Origin: Ectopseudomonas composti
GTDB lineage: Bacteria; Pseudomonadota; Gammaproteobacteria; Pseudomonadales; Pseudomonadaceae
Length of the DNA: 13,420 nt
Assembly: GCA_946886245.1 (NCBI GenBank)
Contig: CAMPIF010000064.1
Coordinates: 1 to 13,420, forward strand
Reading direction: 5' to 3'
The notes under the pieces were generated by a model, which searched no databases, was not told where the DNA came from, and saw nothing but the letters and a program-made list of their open reading frames with translations. Positions 1-12,732 of this stretch are shown here, in pieces. Every line of letters starts with the position of its first letter. Position 1 is the first letter of the stretch. Both the position numbers and the translations under genes were made by a program.

Positions 1-67
1 ATCTAAGAGAACCCCTCTATCTTGGCGCCCTGCCAGGCCGCCCAGTGCGTGCCCGATACCTCATACG

Positions 68-87
68 AGATTCGAAGCAAAGAATCT
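68..87. repeat. Small inverted repeat upstream of the permease gene
   Basis: AGATTC (68-73) and its exact complement GAATCT (82-87) enclose an 8-base loop, about 80 bases before the permease start. It could be a small operator or a leader hairpin. The rest of 1-168 shows no convincing promoter and no recognisable gene. The reading frame is open through it, but the open stretch has no family resemblance. A six-base stem can arise by chance. Confidence 0.25.
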
Positions 88-168
88 GCGCCCGATCCTG
101 CTGACCGAGACCGGCTGCCCAAACAGCCAGGCCACCTAGCGGACCGGAGGCCGGTTCTAAGGATTTTC

Positions 169-1959
169 ATGCTCTGGGACTCCCTGCCTCTGCTGTTCGT
201 CGGTGCCCTGCTGATCTGGGTGCTCTACGCCTTCGTCCGCGAAAAGTGGAGCCCGGACATCGTCGCCGCCATCGCCGTGGCCACCCTGCTGGTCAGCCAG
301 TTGCTGACACCAGGCGAAGTGCTCAGCGTGCTGTCCAACTCCGCCCCCGTGACCATCGCCTGCATGTTCGTGCTCTCCGCCGCGCTGGAGCGTACCGGCT
401 GCATCGACGCCCTCGGCAATTGGCTGGGCAATCTGGTCGGCACCAGCCCGATTCGCGTGCTCACCGGCCTCACCGTCACCGCGCTGGTGGTGTCCGCCTG
501 CCTGAACAATACGCCGGTGGTGGCCATCCTCACCCCGGTGGCCATCGCGCTGGCGCGCCGCGCCGGCACCCTGCCCTCCAAACTGCTGATTCCGCTGTCC
601 TACGCCACCATTCTCGGCGGCACGCTGACCATGATCGGGACCTCGACCAACATCCTGGTCGACGGCGTCGCGCGCAAGGCCGGTATGGCGCCGTTCGGCA
701 TTTTCGAGATTACCGGCGTCGGCCTGGTGATGGCGGCCTTCGGCATGCTCTATCTGCTGACCGTAGGCCACCGCCTGCTGCCGGAACGCGAGACCCTGTC
801 GCGCCAGCTGCGCCCGGACCTGTCACGTACCTTCATGACCGAGCTGCTGGTACCACAGGGCTCACCGATGATCGGCAAGACCCTGCACGAAGCCAACCTC
901 AATGGCGGCAGTGGCCTGCAGGTGCTCAAGCTGTTCCGTGAAGAGCAGGAGCTGACCGAACCCGGTGCCGAAACCCTGCTGGCCAGCGGCGACCGTCTGG
1001 TGCTGCACGGTCAGGTCAAGGATGTGGTGGAGCTGCGCGAAAGCGGCCACCTGAGCTTCAACCGCAGTGACGCCTTCGAGACCATCAGCAGCCACGACGT
1101 GATCCTCGCCGAAGCCATCGTCGGGCGTAACTCGCGCTACAGCCACAGACCGATGCGCGATCTGGACCTCACCGCGCGTTACGGTATCGCGGTGCTCGCC
1201 GTGCATCGCCAGGACGAGAACGTGCAGGGCAACCTCGATGATTTCGAGCTGCAATTCGGCGACGTGATGCTGGTCGAGGGCACGCCTGCGCAGATCAAAC
1301 GCTTCGCCGACAACGGCGAGCTGATCAGCCTCAATGCCGTGCAAGAGCGTGCCTTCCGCCGCGACAAGGCGCCCATCGCGATTCTCTCGACCCTGGCCGT
1401 GATGCTGCTGGCCGCCTTTGGCGTGATGCCCATCGAAGGCCTGGCGATCATCGGCGCAGTCACCGTGCTGGCGACCCGTTGTCTGGATGTGGAGGACGCC
1501 TACAAGGCGGTGGACTGGAAGATCCTCAGCCTGATCTTCGGCATGCTGGCCATCAGCATCGCCATGGACAAGGTCGGCCTGGTCAAGCTGCTGGTGGAAA
1601 ACGTCATGGGCTGGCTGCCCTGGGCCGGACCGCTGCTGATGCTGAGTTTCATCTATCTGTTCACGTCCATCCTCACCGAGATGCTGTCGAACAATGCCGT
1701 GGCGGTACTGGTGACGCCCATCGCCATCGGCATGGCGCAACATCTGGGCGTCGACCCACGCGCCTTCGTGGTCGCGGTGATGTTCGCCGCCAGCGCCAGC
1801 TTCGCCACGCCCATCGGCTACCAGACCAACACCTTCGTCTACAACGCCGGTGGCTACCGCTTCACCGACTTCATGAAGATCGGCATTCCCCTGAACCTGC
1901 TGCTGTGGGGCGTCGCCACCCTGGTCATCCCCTGGTTCTTCCCGCTGACCCCGCTCTGA
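169..1959 (+). CDS. SLC13/DASS-type anion permease with two RCK_C (TrkA-C) domains
   Basis: A 596-residue inner-membrane carrier, probably a Na+-coupled or similar anion symporter of the SLC13 / ion transporter superfamily; the substrate cannot be read from sequence. Two membrane halves flank a soluble insert. The N-terminal half (residues about 5-203) carries NNTP at 113-116 and GTSTN at 157-161. The C-terminal half (about 403-595) carries the matching SNNAV at 507-511 and QTNT at 552-555. Such paired Asn-Thr hairpin signatures form the ion and substrate sites in this superfamily. Residues about 218-295 and 305-392 look like two RCK_C domains, small-ligand modules found in many bacterial members. 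The frame is open back to a TTG at 22, but I chose ATG 169 because AAGGA (159-163) lies five bases before it and the protein then begins directly with the first membrane helix. trxC follows after 58 bases on the same strand, so co-transcription is possible. Confidence 0.9.
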   Translation: MLWDSLPLLFVGALLIWVLYAFVREKWSPDIVAAIAVATLLVSQLLTPGEVLSVLSNSAPVTIACMFVLSAALERTGCIDALGNWLGNLVGTSPIRVLTGLTVTALVVSACLNNTPVVAILTPVAIALARRAGTLPSKLLIPLSYATILGGTLTMIGTSTNILVDGVARKAGMAPFGIFEITGVGLVMAAFGMLYLLTVGHRLLPERETLSRQLRPDLSRTFMTELLVPQGSPMIGKTLHEANLNGGSGLQVLKLFREEQELTEPGAETLLASGDRLVLHGQVKDVVELRESGHLSFNRSDAFETISSHDVILAEAIVGRNSRYSHRPMRDLDLTARYGIAVLAVHRQDENVQGNLDDFELQFGDVMLVEGTPAQIKRFADNGELISLNAVQERAFRRDKAPIAILSTLAVMLLAAFGVMPIEGLAIIGAVTVLATRCLDVEDAYKAVDWKILSLIFGMLAISIAMDKVGLVKLLVENVMGWLPWAGPLLMLSFIYLFTSILTEMLSNNAVAVLVTPIAIGMAQHLGVDPRAFVVAVMFAASASFATPIGYQTNTFVYNAGGYRFTDFMKIGIPLNLLLWGVATLVIPWFFPLTPL

Positions 1960-2017
1960 CTTGATATCCGCAGGCACTGGCTCCATCTAAGGCGTATGCC
2001 CCACGGAGCCTCGCCTC

Positions 2018-2452
2018 ATGTCCGATCCCCTGCTGATTCCCTGCCCGCACTGCAACGGGCTCAACCGCATTCCCGCCGAGCGTCTGCACGATACCCCACG
2101 CTGCGGCCGCTGCAAGAATGACGTGCTGCCCGCTGCGCCCATCACGCTCACCCAAGCCAACTTCGCCAGCCAGTTGAAGGGCGACCTGCCATTGCTGGTG
2201 GATGTCTGGGCCAGTTGGTGCGGTCCCTGCCAGGCCTTCGCACCGACCTTCCAGCAGGCAGCCGCCCAACTGCAAGGCCGCTGCCGTCTGGGCAAGCTCG
2301 ACAGCGAGGCCAACCCGAACCTGGCCGGGCAACTCGGCATCCGTTCCATTCCCAGCCTGATCCTGTTCAAGGGCGGCGTCGAAATCGCCCGCCAGAGCGG
2401 CGCCATGCCGCTGCCGCAACTGCAGGCCTGGTTACGCCAGCAGGGCATCTAG
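2018..2452 (+). CDS. trxC: Thioredoxin 2 (TrxC), zinc-ribbon thioredoxin
   Basis: A 144-residue cytoplasmic disulfide reductase. It reduces protein disulfides and is itself reduced by NADPH-thioredoxin reductase. The N-terminal extension holds a zinc ribbon with two CxxC pairs (C9/C12 and C29/C32), which separates TrxC from ordinary thioredoxin. The thioredoxin fold follows from about residue 42, with active site WCGPC at 67-71 and the conserved cis-proline at P112 in the segment IRSIPSLILF. Length matches the family (E. coli TrxC is about 139 residues). GGAG (2005-2008) lies nine bases before the ATG. In enterobacteria trxC responds to oxidative stress through OxyR; I see no clear OxyR site in the short gap here. 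The gene follows the permease on the same strand and is closed by a REP-like palindrome. Confidence 0.95.
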   Translation: MSDPLLIPCPHCNGLNRIPAERLHDTPRCGRCKNDVLPAAPITLTQANFASQLKGDLPLLVDVWASWCGPCQAFAPTFQQAAAQLQGRCRLGKLDSEANPNLAGQLGIRSIPSLILFKGGVEIARQSGAMPLPQLQAWLRQQGI

Positions 2453-2461
2453 GATGCCCCT

Positions 2462-2522
2462 GTAGCCCGGATGCAATCCGCGGATAGCCGGTACGCGATT
2501 TCCCAGCTTGCATCCGGGCTGC
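2462..2522. repeat. REP-like extragenic palindrome after trxC
   Basis: Two 13-base arms, AGCCCGGATGCAA at 2464-2476 and its exact reverse complement at 2508-2520, enclose a 31-base spacer. One further G-C pair and a T-G wobble extend the stem outward to 2462-2522. Elements starting GTAGCCCGGATGCAATCCG are dispersed repeats that I recall from P. mendocina / P. stutzeri type genomes. It lies ten bases past the trxC stop. It could also serve as a transcription or mRNA-decay barrier, although no U-tract follows it. Confidence 0.7.
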
Positions 2523-2631
2523 GTGCTTGCGGCGCTTGAGCGCTTCGGTCAGTCAGCACGGGCGCTGCGGTCAATTGCAGCGCGCCAGCCGGCCCTTAGT
2601 CTGGCAGAACGTCCACTCAGGAAGTCTCGCC

Positions 2632-3075
2632 ATGCCACTGCCCGTTGAAATCGCGCGTCAGCTCACCGAAGAACAGATTGCCTTCGTCAAACGCAGCGGC
2701 CTCAAGGCCGAGATGCTGGAGCCAGGTTTCGTACGCCTGCGCATGCCCCTGCAAGGCAACCAGAACCATATCGGCAGCATGTACGCGGGCGCCCTCTTCA
2801 CCCTCGCGGAAATACCCGGCGGCGCGCTGTTTCTGACCAGTTTCGACGCCGAGCGCTTCTACCCCATCATCAAGGAAATGAACCTGCGCTTTCGCCGCCC
2901 GGCCACGGGCGACATTCAGGTCGAGGCGCGCCTCTCGGCCGAGCAAATCGCCCACCTGGAAGAACAGGCCAGCCAGCAGGGCAAGGCCGACTATCTGCTG
3001 GAGCTGCAACTGACCGACGGCAGCGGCGAAGTGGTCGCAGAAAGTCGCGGCCACTACCAATTGCGTTTACGCTGA
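2632..3075 (+). CDS. Hot-dog fold thioesterase-like protein (YiiD_C / PaaI-like)
   Basis: A 147-residue soluble protein that fits the single hot-dog domain families related to PaaI and the YiiD C-terminal domain, which usually hydrolyse acyl-CoA or acyl-ACP thioesters. What I see: the segment NHIGSMYAGALFTLAEIPGG (residues about 45-64) has the small-residue-rich helix and the preceding N-H-G pattern of hot-dog enzymes. The rest is predicted strands with an RFRRPATG-type turn near residue 86, a common hot-dog feature. The substrate is unknown. An upstream extension to 2527 exists in frame, but ATG 2632 has AGGAAG (2619-2624) seven bases before it and matches the expected domain start. The gene stands alone, with a repeat before it and the Anr-type promoter of the next gene after it. 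A catalytically inactive, ligand-binding relative is possible. Confidence 0.8.
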   Translation: MPLPVEIARQLTEEQIAFVKRSGLKAEMLEPGFVRLRMPLQGNQNHIGSMYAGALFTLAEIPGGALFLTSFDAERFYPIIKEMNLRFRRPATGDIQVEARLSAEQIAHLEEQASQQGKADYLLELQLTDGSGEVVAESRGHYQLRLR

Positions 3076-3119
3076 ATGACGCCGCTGCCTGCATTCGCAA
3101 TCGGTAACAGTCCCCGACC

Positions 3120-3133
3120 TTGCCATAGGTCAA
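3120..3133 (+). promoter_or_regulatory. Anr/FNR-type box before the universal stress gene
   Basis: TTGCC-ATAG-GTCAA matches the Anr/FNR dyad (TTGAT or TTGAC, four bases, ATCAA or GTCAA) with one changed base in the left arm. Its centre is 3126.5. With CACAAT at 3155-3160 as -10 box, the predicted start is near 3168, which puts the box at about -41.5, the usual position for a class II Anr-activated promoter. Several Pseudomonas universal stress genes are known to be induced by Anr at low oxygen. Confidence 0.55.
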
Positions 3134-3154
3134 AAGAGCGGCTATCTGAACAGG

Positions 3155-3168
3155 CACAATAAAATTGC
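3155..3168 (+). promoter_or_regulatory. -10 element and predicted transcription start for the stress gene
   Basis: CACAAT at 3155-3160 matches four or five positions of TATAAT, depending on alignment. No good -35 hexamer sits 17 bases upstream, as expected if an activator bound at the Anr-type box replaces it. The predicted start near 3168 gives a leader of about 30 bases before the ATG at 3198. Confidence 0.4.
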
Positions 3169-3197
3169 CGAGCGGTATCGGCAGGAGAGCCGTCACC

Positions 3198-3995
3198 ATG
3201 TTCAACCATATTCTTATCGCCCATGACCTGCGCGACACCGCTGACATGGCGTTGTGCCGTGCCACGCAGCTGGCTCAACAGCACAAGGCCCGCCTGAGCA
3301 TCCTGCATGTGCTCGACCCCAGCCAGAGCAGCGAACAGCACGAAAAGGCGCGCCAGGCACTGGATCGCAGCCTGACCCGATACGCTCCACCCGGCACCGA
3401 ACTGCGCATGCTCAGCGGCAAACCTTCCGAGGTCGTCCTGCAACAGGTTCAGGACAGCGGCTGCGACCTGCTGGTGCTGGGCGGACACCACCAGCGCCAT
3501 GACTTTTTCTCCGGCACCAGCCTCGATCGCATCGCCCGCCGCTGCACCGTGCCGCTGCTGCTGGTGGCGCGCAACGACGCCCAGCCTTATAAGCGGGCGC
3601 TGGCCGCCATCGACTTCTCCCTGTGCGCCTGCAGTGCCCTCGGCCAGGCCTATCGCCTGCTGCCCGGCGATGCCGAGCTGCACGCCCTGCATGTATTCGA
3701 ACCAGACAAGGGCACGCCGCAGCAGGTCGAACTGCAACTGCAGACCCAGCGCGGCCTGATCGATCAGCTGTTGCAGGACGAAGCGCAAAGCCTGCCGCCT
3801 GGCGGTCCGAAGCTGAGCCACGACGTGCTGCAGGGCGGCATCCTGCGCAGCCTGCAGGAGCAGATCAAGACGCGTCGAGCAGAACTGCTGGTGCTCGGCA
3901 GCCACGGCCGCAGCGCCTTCTCCCAAGCCCTGCTGGGCAGCCTGGCGCAGCATTTCCTGCACAAGGCACCGTGCGACGTGTTCGTGGTGCGCTGA
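3198..3995 (+). CDS. Tandem universal stress protein (two Usp domains)
   Basis: A 265-residue cytoplasmic protein made of two Usp domains, residues 1 to about 127 and about 131-265. Each begins with the family's beta strand (NHILIAHDL and KRALAAIDFS). The second domain keeps the nucleotide-binding signature G-x2-G-x9-G-S (G234, G237, G247, S248). The first has a degenerate copy around GGHHQRHDFFSGTS (residues 95-108), so ATP binding may be limited to the C-terminal domain. Tandem Usp proteins support survival under energy or oxygen limitation in Pseudomonas; the precise partner is not known from sequence. An in-frame TTG at 3165 exists, but ATG 3198 has AGGAGAG (3183-3189) eight bases before it. 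It is convergent with the ParA-like gene, with a REP-like element between them. In P. aeruginosa I recall a Usp gene beside a ParA-like gene in the same general region (PA5027/PA5028), which supports orthology but was not checked. Confidence 0.9.
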   Translation: MFNHILIAHDLRDTADMALCRATQLAQQHKARLSILHVLDPSQSSEQHEKARQALDRSLTRYAPPGTELRMLSGKPSEVVLQQVQDSGCDLLVLGGHHQRHDFFSGTSLDRIARRCTVPLLLVARNDAQPYKRALAAIDFSLCACSALGQAYRLLPGDAELHALHVFEPDKGTPQQVELQLQTQRGLIDQLLQDEAQSLPPGGPKLSHDVLQGGILRSLQEQIKTRRAELLVLGSHGRSAFSQALLGSLAQHFLHKAPCDVFVVR

Positions 3996-4050
3996 CGGAA
4001 AATGCGCCTGAGGGTTGAGGCCACTCGGTCAAGCGTCGATGCACCGAACA

Positions 4051-4126
4051 TGCGGGAGCGGCGCCCCGCCGCGAATCAGGGCGTCGCCCATTTGCAGCAT
4101 TTCGCCCCGAGTCGGGGCGCCTACGC
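4051..4126. repeat. REP-type element between the stress and ParA genes
   Basis: The 5' part reads TGCGGGAGCGGC with stem GCGGC (4058-4062) and GCCGC (4068-4072) around a five-base loop. This is the usual Pseudomonas REP pattern of a GGAG-like head followed by a GC-rich hairpin. The distal part has a second stem, CGCCCC (4103-4108) with GGGGCG (4114-4119), and ends CCTACGCA, an approximate inverted copy of the head. Two inverted REPs this close form a REPIN-like unit. Such elements are mobilised by RAYT transposases encoded elsewhere. Here the element fills the gap between two convergent genes and may also end their transcripts. Confidence 0.6.
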
Positions 4127-4180
4127 AAGACTGCCTTGGGGACTGGCCGGAGAGCGCCTGGTTTTATCGCTGACAGGTGT

Positions 4181-4951
4181 TCAAGACTGATTGAGCAGAT
4201 CGTGCAACTCGACGAACTGCTGGGTCAGCTTGTGCCGTGCATCCAGATAGATCAGCGGCGTGCACACCTGGTGCGATTCGCGCATCTTCACCGAGCTCAT
4301 CAGGTTCACCGGCAACACCGGCAAGCCCTCGGCGATCAGCTCATCCAGCAGTTGCTGCGGCAATGTGGCACGCGGCTGGAACTGGTTGACCACGATACCC
4401 TCCACCTCCAGACCCTCGTTATGGTCTTCCTTCAACTCGTCGATCTCGGCCAGCAGGCCGTACAGGGCGTTGCGCGAGAAGCTGTCGCAGTCGAAGGGAA
4501 TCAACACGCGGTCTGCCGCGATCAAGGCTGAAACCGTATAGAAATTCAGTGCCGGCGGCGTATCCAGGTAGATGTGGTCGTAATCTTCGGCCAGCTCGTC
4601 GAGCAGTTTGCGCAGTTTGTTGATCTTGTGTTTCTGCTCCAGTTTCGGCTGCAGCTCGGCCAGCTCTGCCGTGGCGGTGACCACGTGCAGGTTGTCGAAC
4701 GGCGTCTCATAGATATCCACCTTGCCCTTCTTGGCGAACGGCCCGGAAGACAGGGTCTGTTTGAAGAAGTCGGCAATGCCCATGGGAATTTCCTCACCAG
4801 TGAGCCCGGTGAGGTAATGGGTCGAGTTGGCCTGGGCATCCAGGTCGATCAGCAGCGTACGGTAGCCCTGCGCCGCACTGACCGCCGCGAGATTACAGGC
4901 GATGCTGGACTTGCCCACGCCCCCCTTCTGATTGAACACCACACGTCGCAT
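4181..4951 (-). CDS. Orphan ParA/Soj-family P-loop ATPase
   Basis: A 256-residue cytoplasmic ATPase of the ParA/MinD group. The deviant Walker A motif KGGVGKSS is at residues 9-16, with signature lysine K9 and P-loop K14. The A' motif LIDLDAQ is at 34-40, and Walker B HIYLDTPP at 126-133 with D130. There is no C-terminal amphipathic membrane-targeting helix of the MinD kind, and no parB or minE gene beside it, so it is an orphan. Orphan ParAs commonly position protein cargo (chemosensory arrays, polar or flagellar proteins) rather than DNA; the cargo here is unknown. AGGGAG (plus-strand 4959-4964) lies seven bases before the start, which supports ATG 4951. It is the chromosomal type of gene, with base composition like its neighbours and no sign of plasmid origin. 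It is divergent from a lipoprotein gene and convergent with the stress gene. Confidence 0.9.
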   Translation of the reverse strand: MRRVVFNQKGGVGKSSIACNLAAVSAAQGYRTLLIDLDAQANSTHYLTGLTGEEIPMGIADFFKQTLSSGPFAKKGKVDIYETPFDNLHVVTATAELAELQPKLEQKHKINKLRKLLDELAEDYDHIYLDTPPALNFYTVSALIAADRVLIPFDCDSFSRNALYGLLAEIDELKEDHNEGLEVEGIVVNQFQPRATLPQQLLDELIAEGLPVLPVNLMSSVKMRESHQVCTPLIYLDARHKLTQQFVELHDLLNQS

Positions 4952-4981
4952 CGCCGCTCTCCCTGATCTGGAATGTTCCGA

Positions 4982-4987
4982 ATTCTA
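4982..4987 (-). promoter_or_regulatory. Possible -10 box for the ParA-like gene
   Basis: On the minus strand this reads TAGAAT, one base from the sigma70 consensus, and would start transcription near 4975, about 24 bases before the ParA start codon. No good -35 hexamer lies at the right distance, so the call is weak. Confidence 0.25.
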
Positions 4988-5023
4988 TGCAAAGCCCATG
5001 ACAGTCGGTAGGCACCAAACCTC

Positions 5024-5043
5024 AAAAAGTGGCCTTACGCCAC
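5024..5043 (-). terminator. Attenuator-like hairpin with U-tract in the ParA upstream region
   Basis: On the minus strand GTGGC, a five-base loop GTAAG, and GCCAC are followed at once by TTTTT (plus-strand A-tract 5024-5028). This has the shape of a small intrinsic terminator, placed 73 bases before the ParA start and facing it. It could block stray antisense transcription from the lipoprotein side or act as an attenuator if the ParA promoter lies further upstream. The stem is only five pairs (six with a G-U), so it is weak. Confidence 0.3.
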
Positions 5044-5108
5044 CAAGCATGGTAGGTTGCGCCCGCGCCAACGGCGCATCAGGACAACACGCACAACAAG
5101 GAAATGCA

Positions 5109-5540
5109 ATGCAGTACCTGCGTACACTTTTGATCGGCAGCCTGCTGGTAATTACCACAGGCTGCGCCAACGGACTGAACTCCGTACAGAAAGCTGAACT
5201 CGACGCCTATGAAGCCCGCGGCATGGCTATTCAGGAAAAAAGCCCAGGCGCCGGCGCAGCGCTCGGGCTGCTGCCTGGCGGCGGCTCCTTCTACGGACGT
5301 GAGTATGGGTTTGGAGTGGCCAACTTGCTGCTCTGGCCTCTGTCGATTCTGTGGGACCCGATCAGCGGCTACGATGCCGCACGCGCCATCAACTACAACG
5401 TGACCAAGGCGCATGTCGCCAAGCTACACGAACGTGACCTGCAGGAGTTGGACGATCAGTTGGGCAGTGGCCAGCTTGATCTCGCGCAGTACACCTTGGA
5501 GAAACGCAAGGTCGATACCAAATACCGAGCAGGTTTCTGA
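5109..5540 (+). CDS. Small putative outer-membrane lipoprotein, unknown function
   Basis: A 143-residue protein that I do not recognise as a named family. It begins with a lipoprotein signal: positive residue R5, a hydrophobic run LLIGSLLVI, then TTGC with the candidate lipidated cysteine at C19. Threonine at the -3 position is unusual for a lipobox, where Leu or Val is common. The next residues are Ala-Asn, not Asp, so sorting to the outer membrane is expected. The mature part has a Gly-rich segment (about 47-60), a hydrophobic stretch (GVANLLLWPLSILW, 69-82) ending in DPISGYDAA, and a charged helical C-terminus (about 104-140) that resembles a SHOCT-like 'LdqLgsGqi..aqYelekrkv' tail. A frame extension reaches upstream to 4932, but ATG 5109 has AAGGA (5098-5102) six bases before it and starts the signal peptide. 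It is divergent from the ParA gene and convergent with hemE. Confidence 0.75.
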   Translation: MQYLRTLLIGSLLVITTGCANGLNSVQKAELDAYEARGMAIQEKSPGAGAALGLLPGGGSFYGREYGFGVANLLLWPLSILWDPISGYDAARAINYNVTKAHVAKLHERDLQELDDQLGSGQLDLAQYTLEKRKVDTKYRAGF

Positions 5541-5544
5541 CAAG

Positions 5545-5569
5545 AAAGCCCGGCAATGCCGGGCTTTTT
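5545..5569. terminator. Strong intrinsic terminator between lipoprotein gene and hemE
   Basis: AAAGCCCGGC (5545-5554) pairs with GCCGGGCTTT (5558-5567) across a three-base loop, and the T-run continues to 5569. On the plus strand it starts five bases after the lipoprotein stop codon. Because the left arm begins with AAA, the same hairpin works, with a shorter U-tract, for hemE transcripts on the minus strand, so it is likely bidirectional. Confidence 0.9.
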
Positions 5570-5576
5570 CATTGCA

Positions 5577-6644
5577 TCACTGGTGATACTGCGCGGACAG
5601 CTCGTGCACGGCCTCGAAGAAGGCGCCCGCGTGGGCCGGGTCGACTTCCGGGGTGATGCCATGACCGAGGTTGAATACATGGCCGCTGCCAGCACCGTAG
5701 GCGGCCAGGATGCGCGCCACCTCGGCACGAATCGCCGCCGGCTTGGCGTAGAGCACCGCCGGGTCCATGTTGCCCTGCAGGGCGACCTTGGCACCGACAC
5801 GGGCGCGAGCGCTGCCGATGTCGCAGGTCCAGTCCAGGCCCAGCGCTTCTGCGCCGGTATCAGCCAGGGATTCGAGCCACAGACCACCGCCCTTGGTGAA
5901 CAGGATCACCGGCACACGGCGGCCATCATGCTCGCGAATCAGGCCATCGACGATCTTCTTCATGTAGGCCAGGGAGAACTCCTGATAGGCCGCGGCCGAC
6001 AGCGCACCGCCCCAGGAGTCGAAGATCTGTACCGCCTGCGCACCGGCCAGGATCTGGCCGTTCAGATAAGCGGTGACTGACTGCGCCAGCTTGTCGAGCA
6101 GCGCATGCAAGGCTTGCGGGTTGTCGTAGAGCATCGCCTTGGTCTTGCGAAAGTCCTTCGACGAACCGCCTTCGACCATGTAGGTGGCCAGCGTCCACGG
6201 GCTGCCGGAGAAGCCGATCAGCGGCACACGACCATCGAGTTCACGACGAATGGTGCGCACGGCGTCCATCACATAGCCCAGATCCTTCTCCGGGTCCGGC
6301 ACGGGCAGCGCGTCGATGTCGGCCAGGTTGCTGACCACCTTCTTGAAGCGCGGGCCTTCGCCGGTCTCGAAGTACAGACCCTGACCCATGGCATCGGGAA
6401 TGGTGAGGATGTCGGAGAACAGGATCGCCGCATCCAGTTGCGGGTAGCGATCCAGCGGCTGGATGGTGACCTCGCAGGCCAGCTCCGGGTTCTTCATCAG
6501 GCTCACGAAGTCACCGGCCTTGGCCCGGGTCGCCCGGTATTCCGGCAGATAGCGACCGGCTTGGCGCATCATCCAGATCGGCGTGACGTCCACGGGTTGC
6601 TTGAGCAGGGCACGCAGGAAACGGTCGTTCTTCAGGGCGGTCAT
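5577..6644 (-). CDS. hemE: Uroporphyrinogen decarboxylase (HemE)
   Basis: A 355-residue cytoplasmic enzyme that removes four carboxyl groups from uroporphyrinogen III to give coproporphyrinogen III, a committed step of heme synthesis. No cofactor is used. The family signature [14 protein letters not shown] (residues 24-37) supplies substrate-binding R27 and R31. ILFSDIL holds the catalytic aspartate D78. Y155 in [14 protein letters not shown] and H328 in NLGHGI are the other pocket residues. Length is normal for the family. The start at 6644 is supported by AGGA (plus-strand 6652-6656 region) about seven bases upstream. It lies downstream of gltBD on the same strand, but the gltD terminator lies between, so it probably has its own promoter in the 149-base gap; I could not assign a convincing one. 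Confidence 0.98.
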   Translation of the reverse strand: MTALKNDRFLRALLKQPVDVTPIWMMRQAGRYLPEYRATRAKAGDFVSLMKNPELACEVTIQPLDRYPQLDAAILFSDILTIPDAMGQGLYFETGEGPRFKKVVSNLADIDALPVPDPEKDLGYVMDAVRTIRRELDGRVPLIGFSGSPWTLATYMVEGGSSKDFRKTKAMLYDNPQALHALLDKLAQSVTAYLNGQILAGAQAVQIFDSWGGALSAAAYQEFSLAYMKKIVDGLIREHDGRRVPVILFTKGGGLWLESLADTGAEALGLDWTCDIGSARARVGAKVALQGNMDPAVLYAKPAAIRAEVARILAAYGAGSGHVFNLGHGITPEVDPAHAGAFFEAVHELSAQYHQ

Positions 6645-6691
6645 GGCAGAGTCCTAGAAAAAAGTGCGGGCATTTTCGCAGACCACAAAAC

Positions 6692-6719
6692 AAAAGGCAC
6701 GGCGGGGGCCGTGCCTTTT
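6692..6719 (-). terminator. Intrinsic terminator after gltD
   Basis: AAAAGGCACGGC (6692-6703) pairs perfectly with GCCGTGCCTTTT (6708-6719) across a four-base loop. On the minus strand the stem is followed by TTTTGTTTTG, so it ends gltBD transcripts about 75 bases after the gltD stop. The flanking A- and T-runs would let it work in either direction. It leaves fewer than 50 bases before the hemE start codon. Confidence 0.85.
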
Positions 6720-6793
6720 GTCTATCGCGACGATTTGCCTCGACCCAACGCCTGCGCTGAGCGTTACGAACGGGGTCAGGCCGGGCGCAGAGC

Positions 6794-8221
<1,428 letters not shown>

Positions 8222-8246
8222 TCATCAAACCACTTCAGGCGCATTC

Positions 8247-12695
<4,449 letters not shown>

Positions 12696-12732
12696 AGGGG
12701 AAACTCTCACCAGGCTGCCTAGACCTCAGGCA

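Noticed and set aside
22..168. A 49-residue N-terminal extension of the permease starting at TTG 22
   Set aside because: It is not membrane-like or family-like, and ATG 169 has a good ribosome binding site directly before the first helix.
862..1986. A 374-codon minus-strand open frame opposite the permease gene
   Set aside because: Low-complexity His/Gln/Gly-rich shadow of the permease frame with no domain resemblance.
2569..2603. TTGCAG with TAGTCT as a promoter for the thioesterase gene
   Set aside because: Each hexamer matches only about three consensus bases and the spacer is 16; too weak to list.
5065..5077. GCGCC-AAC-GGCGC hairpin before the lipoprotein gene
   Set aside because: Short GC-rich palindromes are frequent in this genome; there is no U-tract and no clear relation to a promoter.
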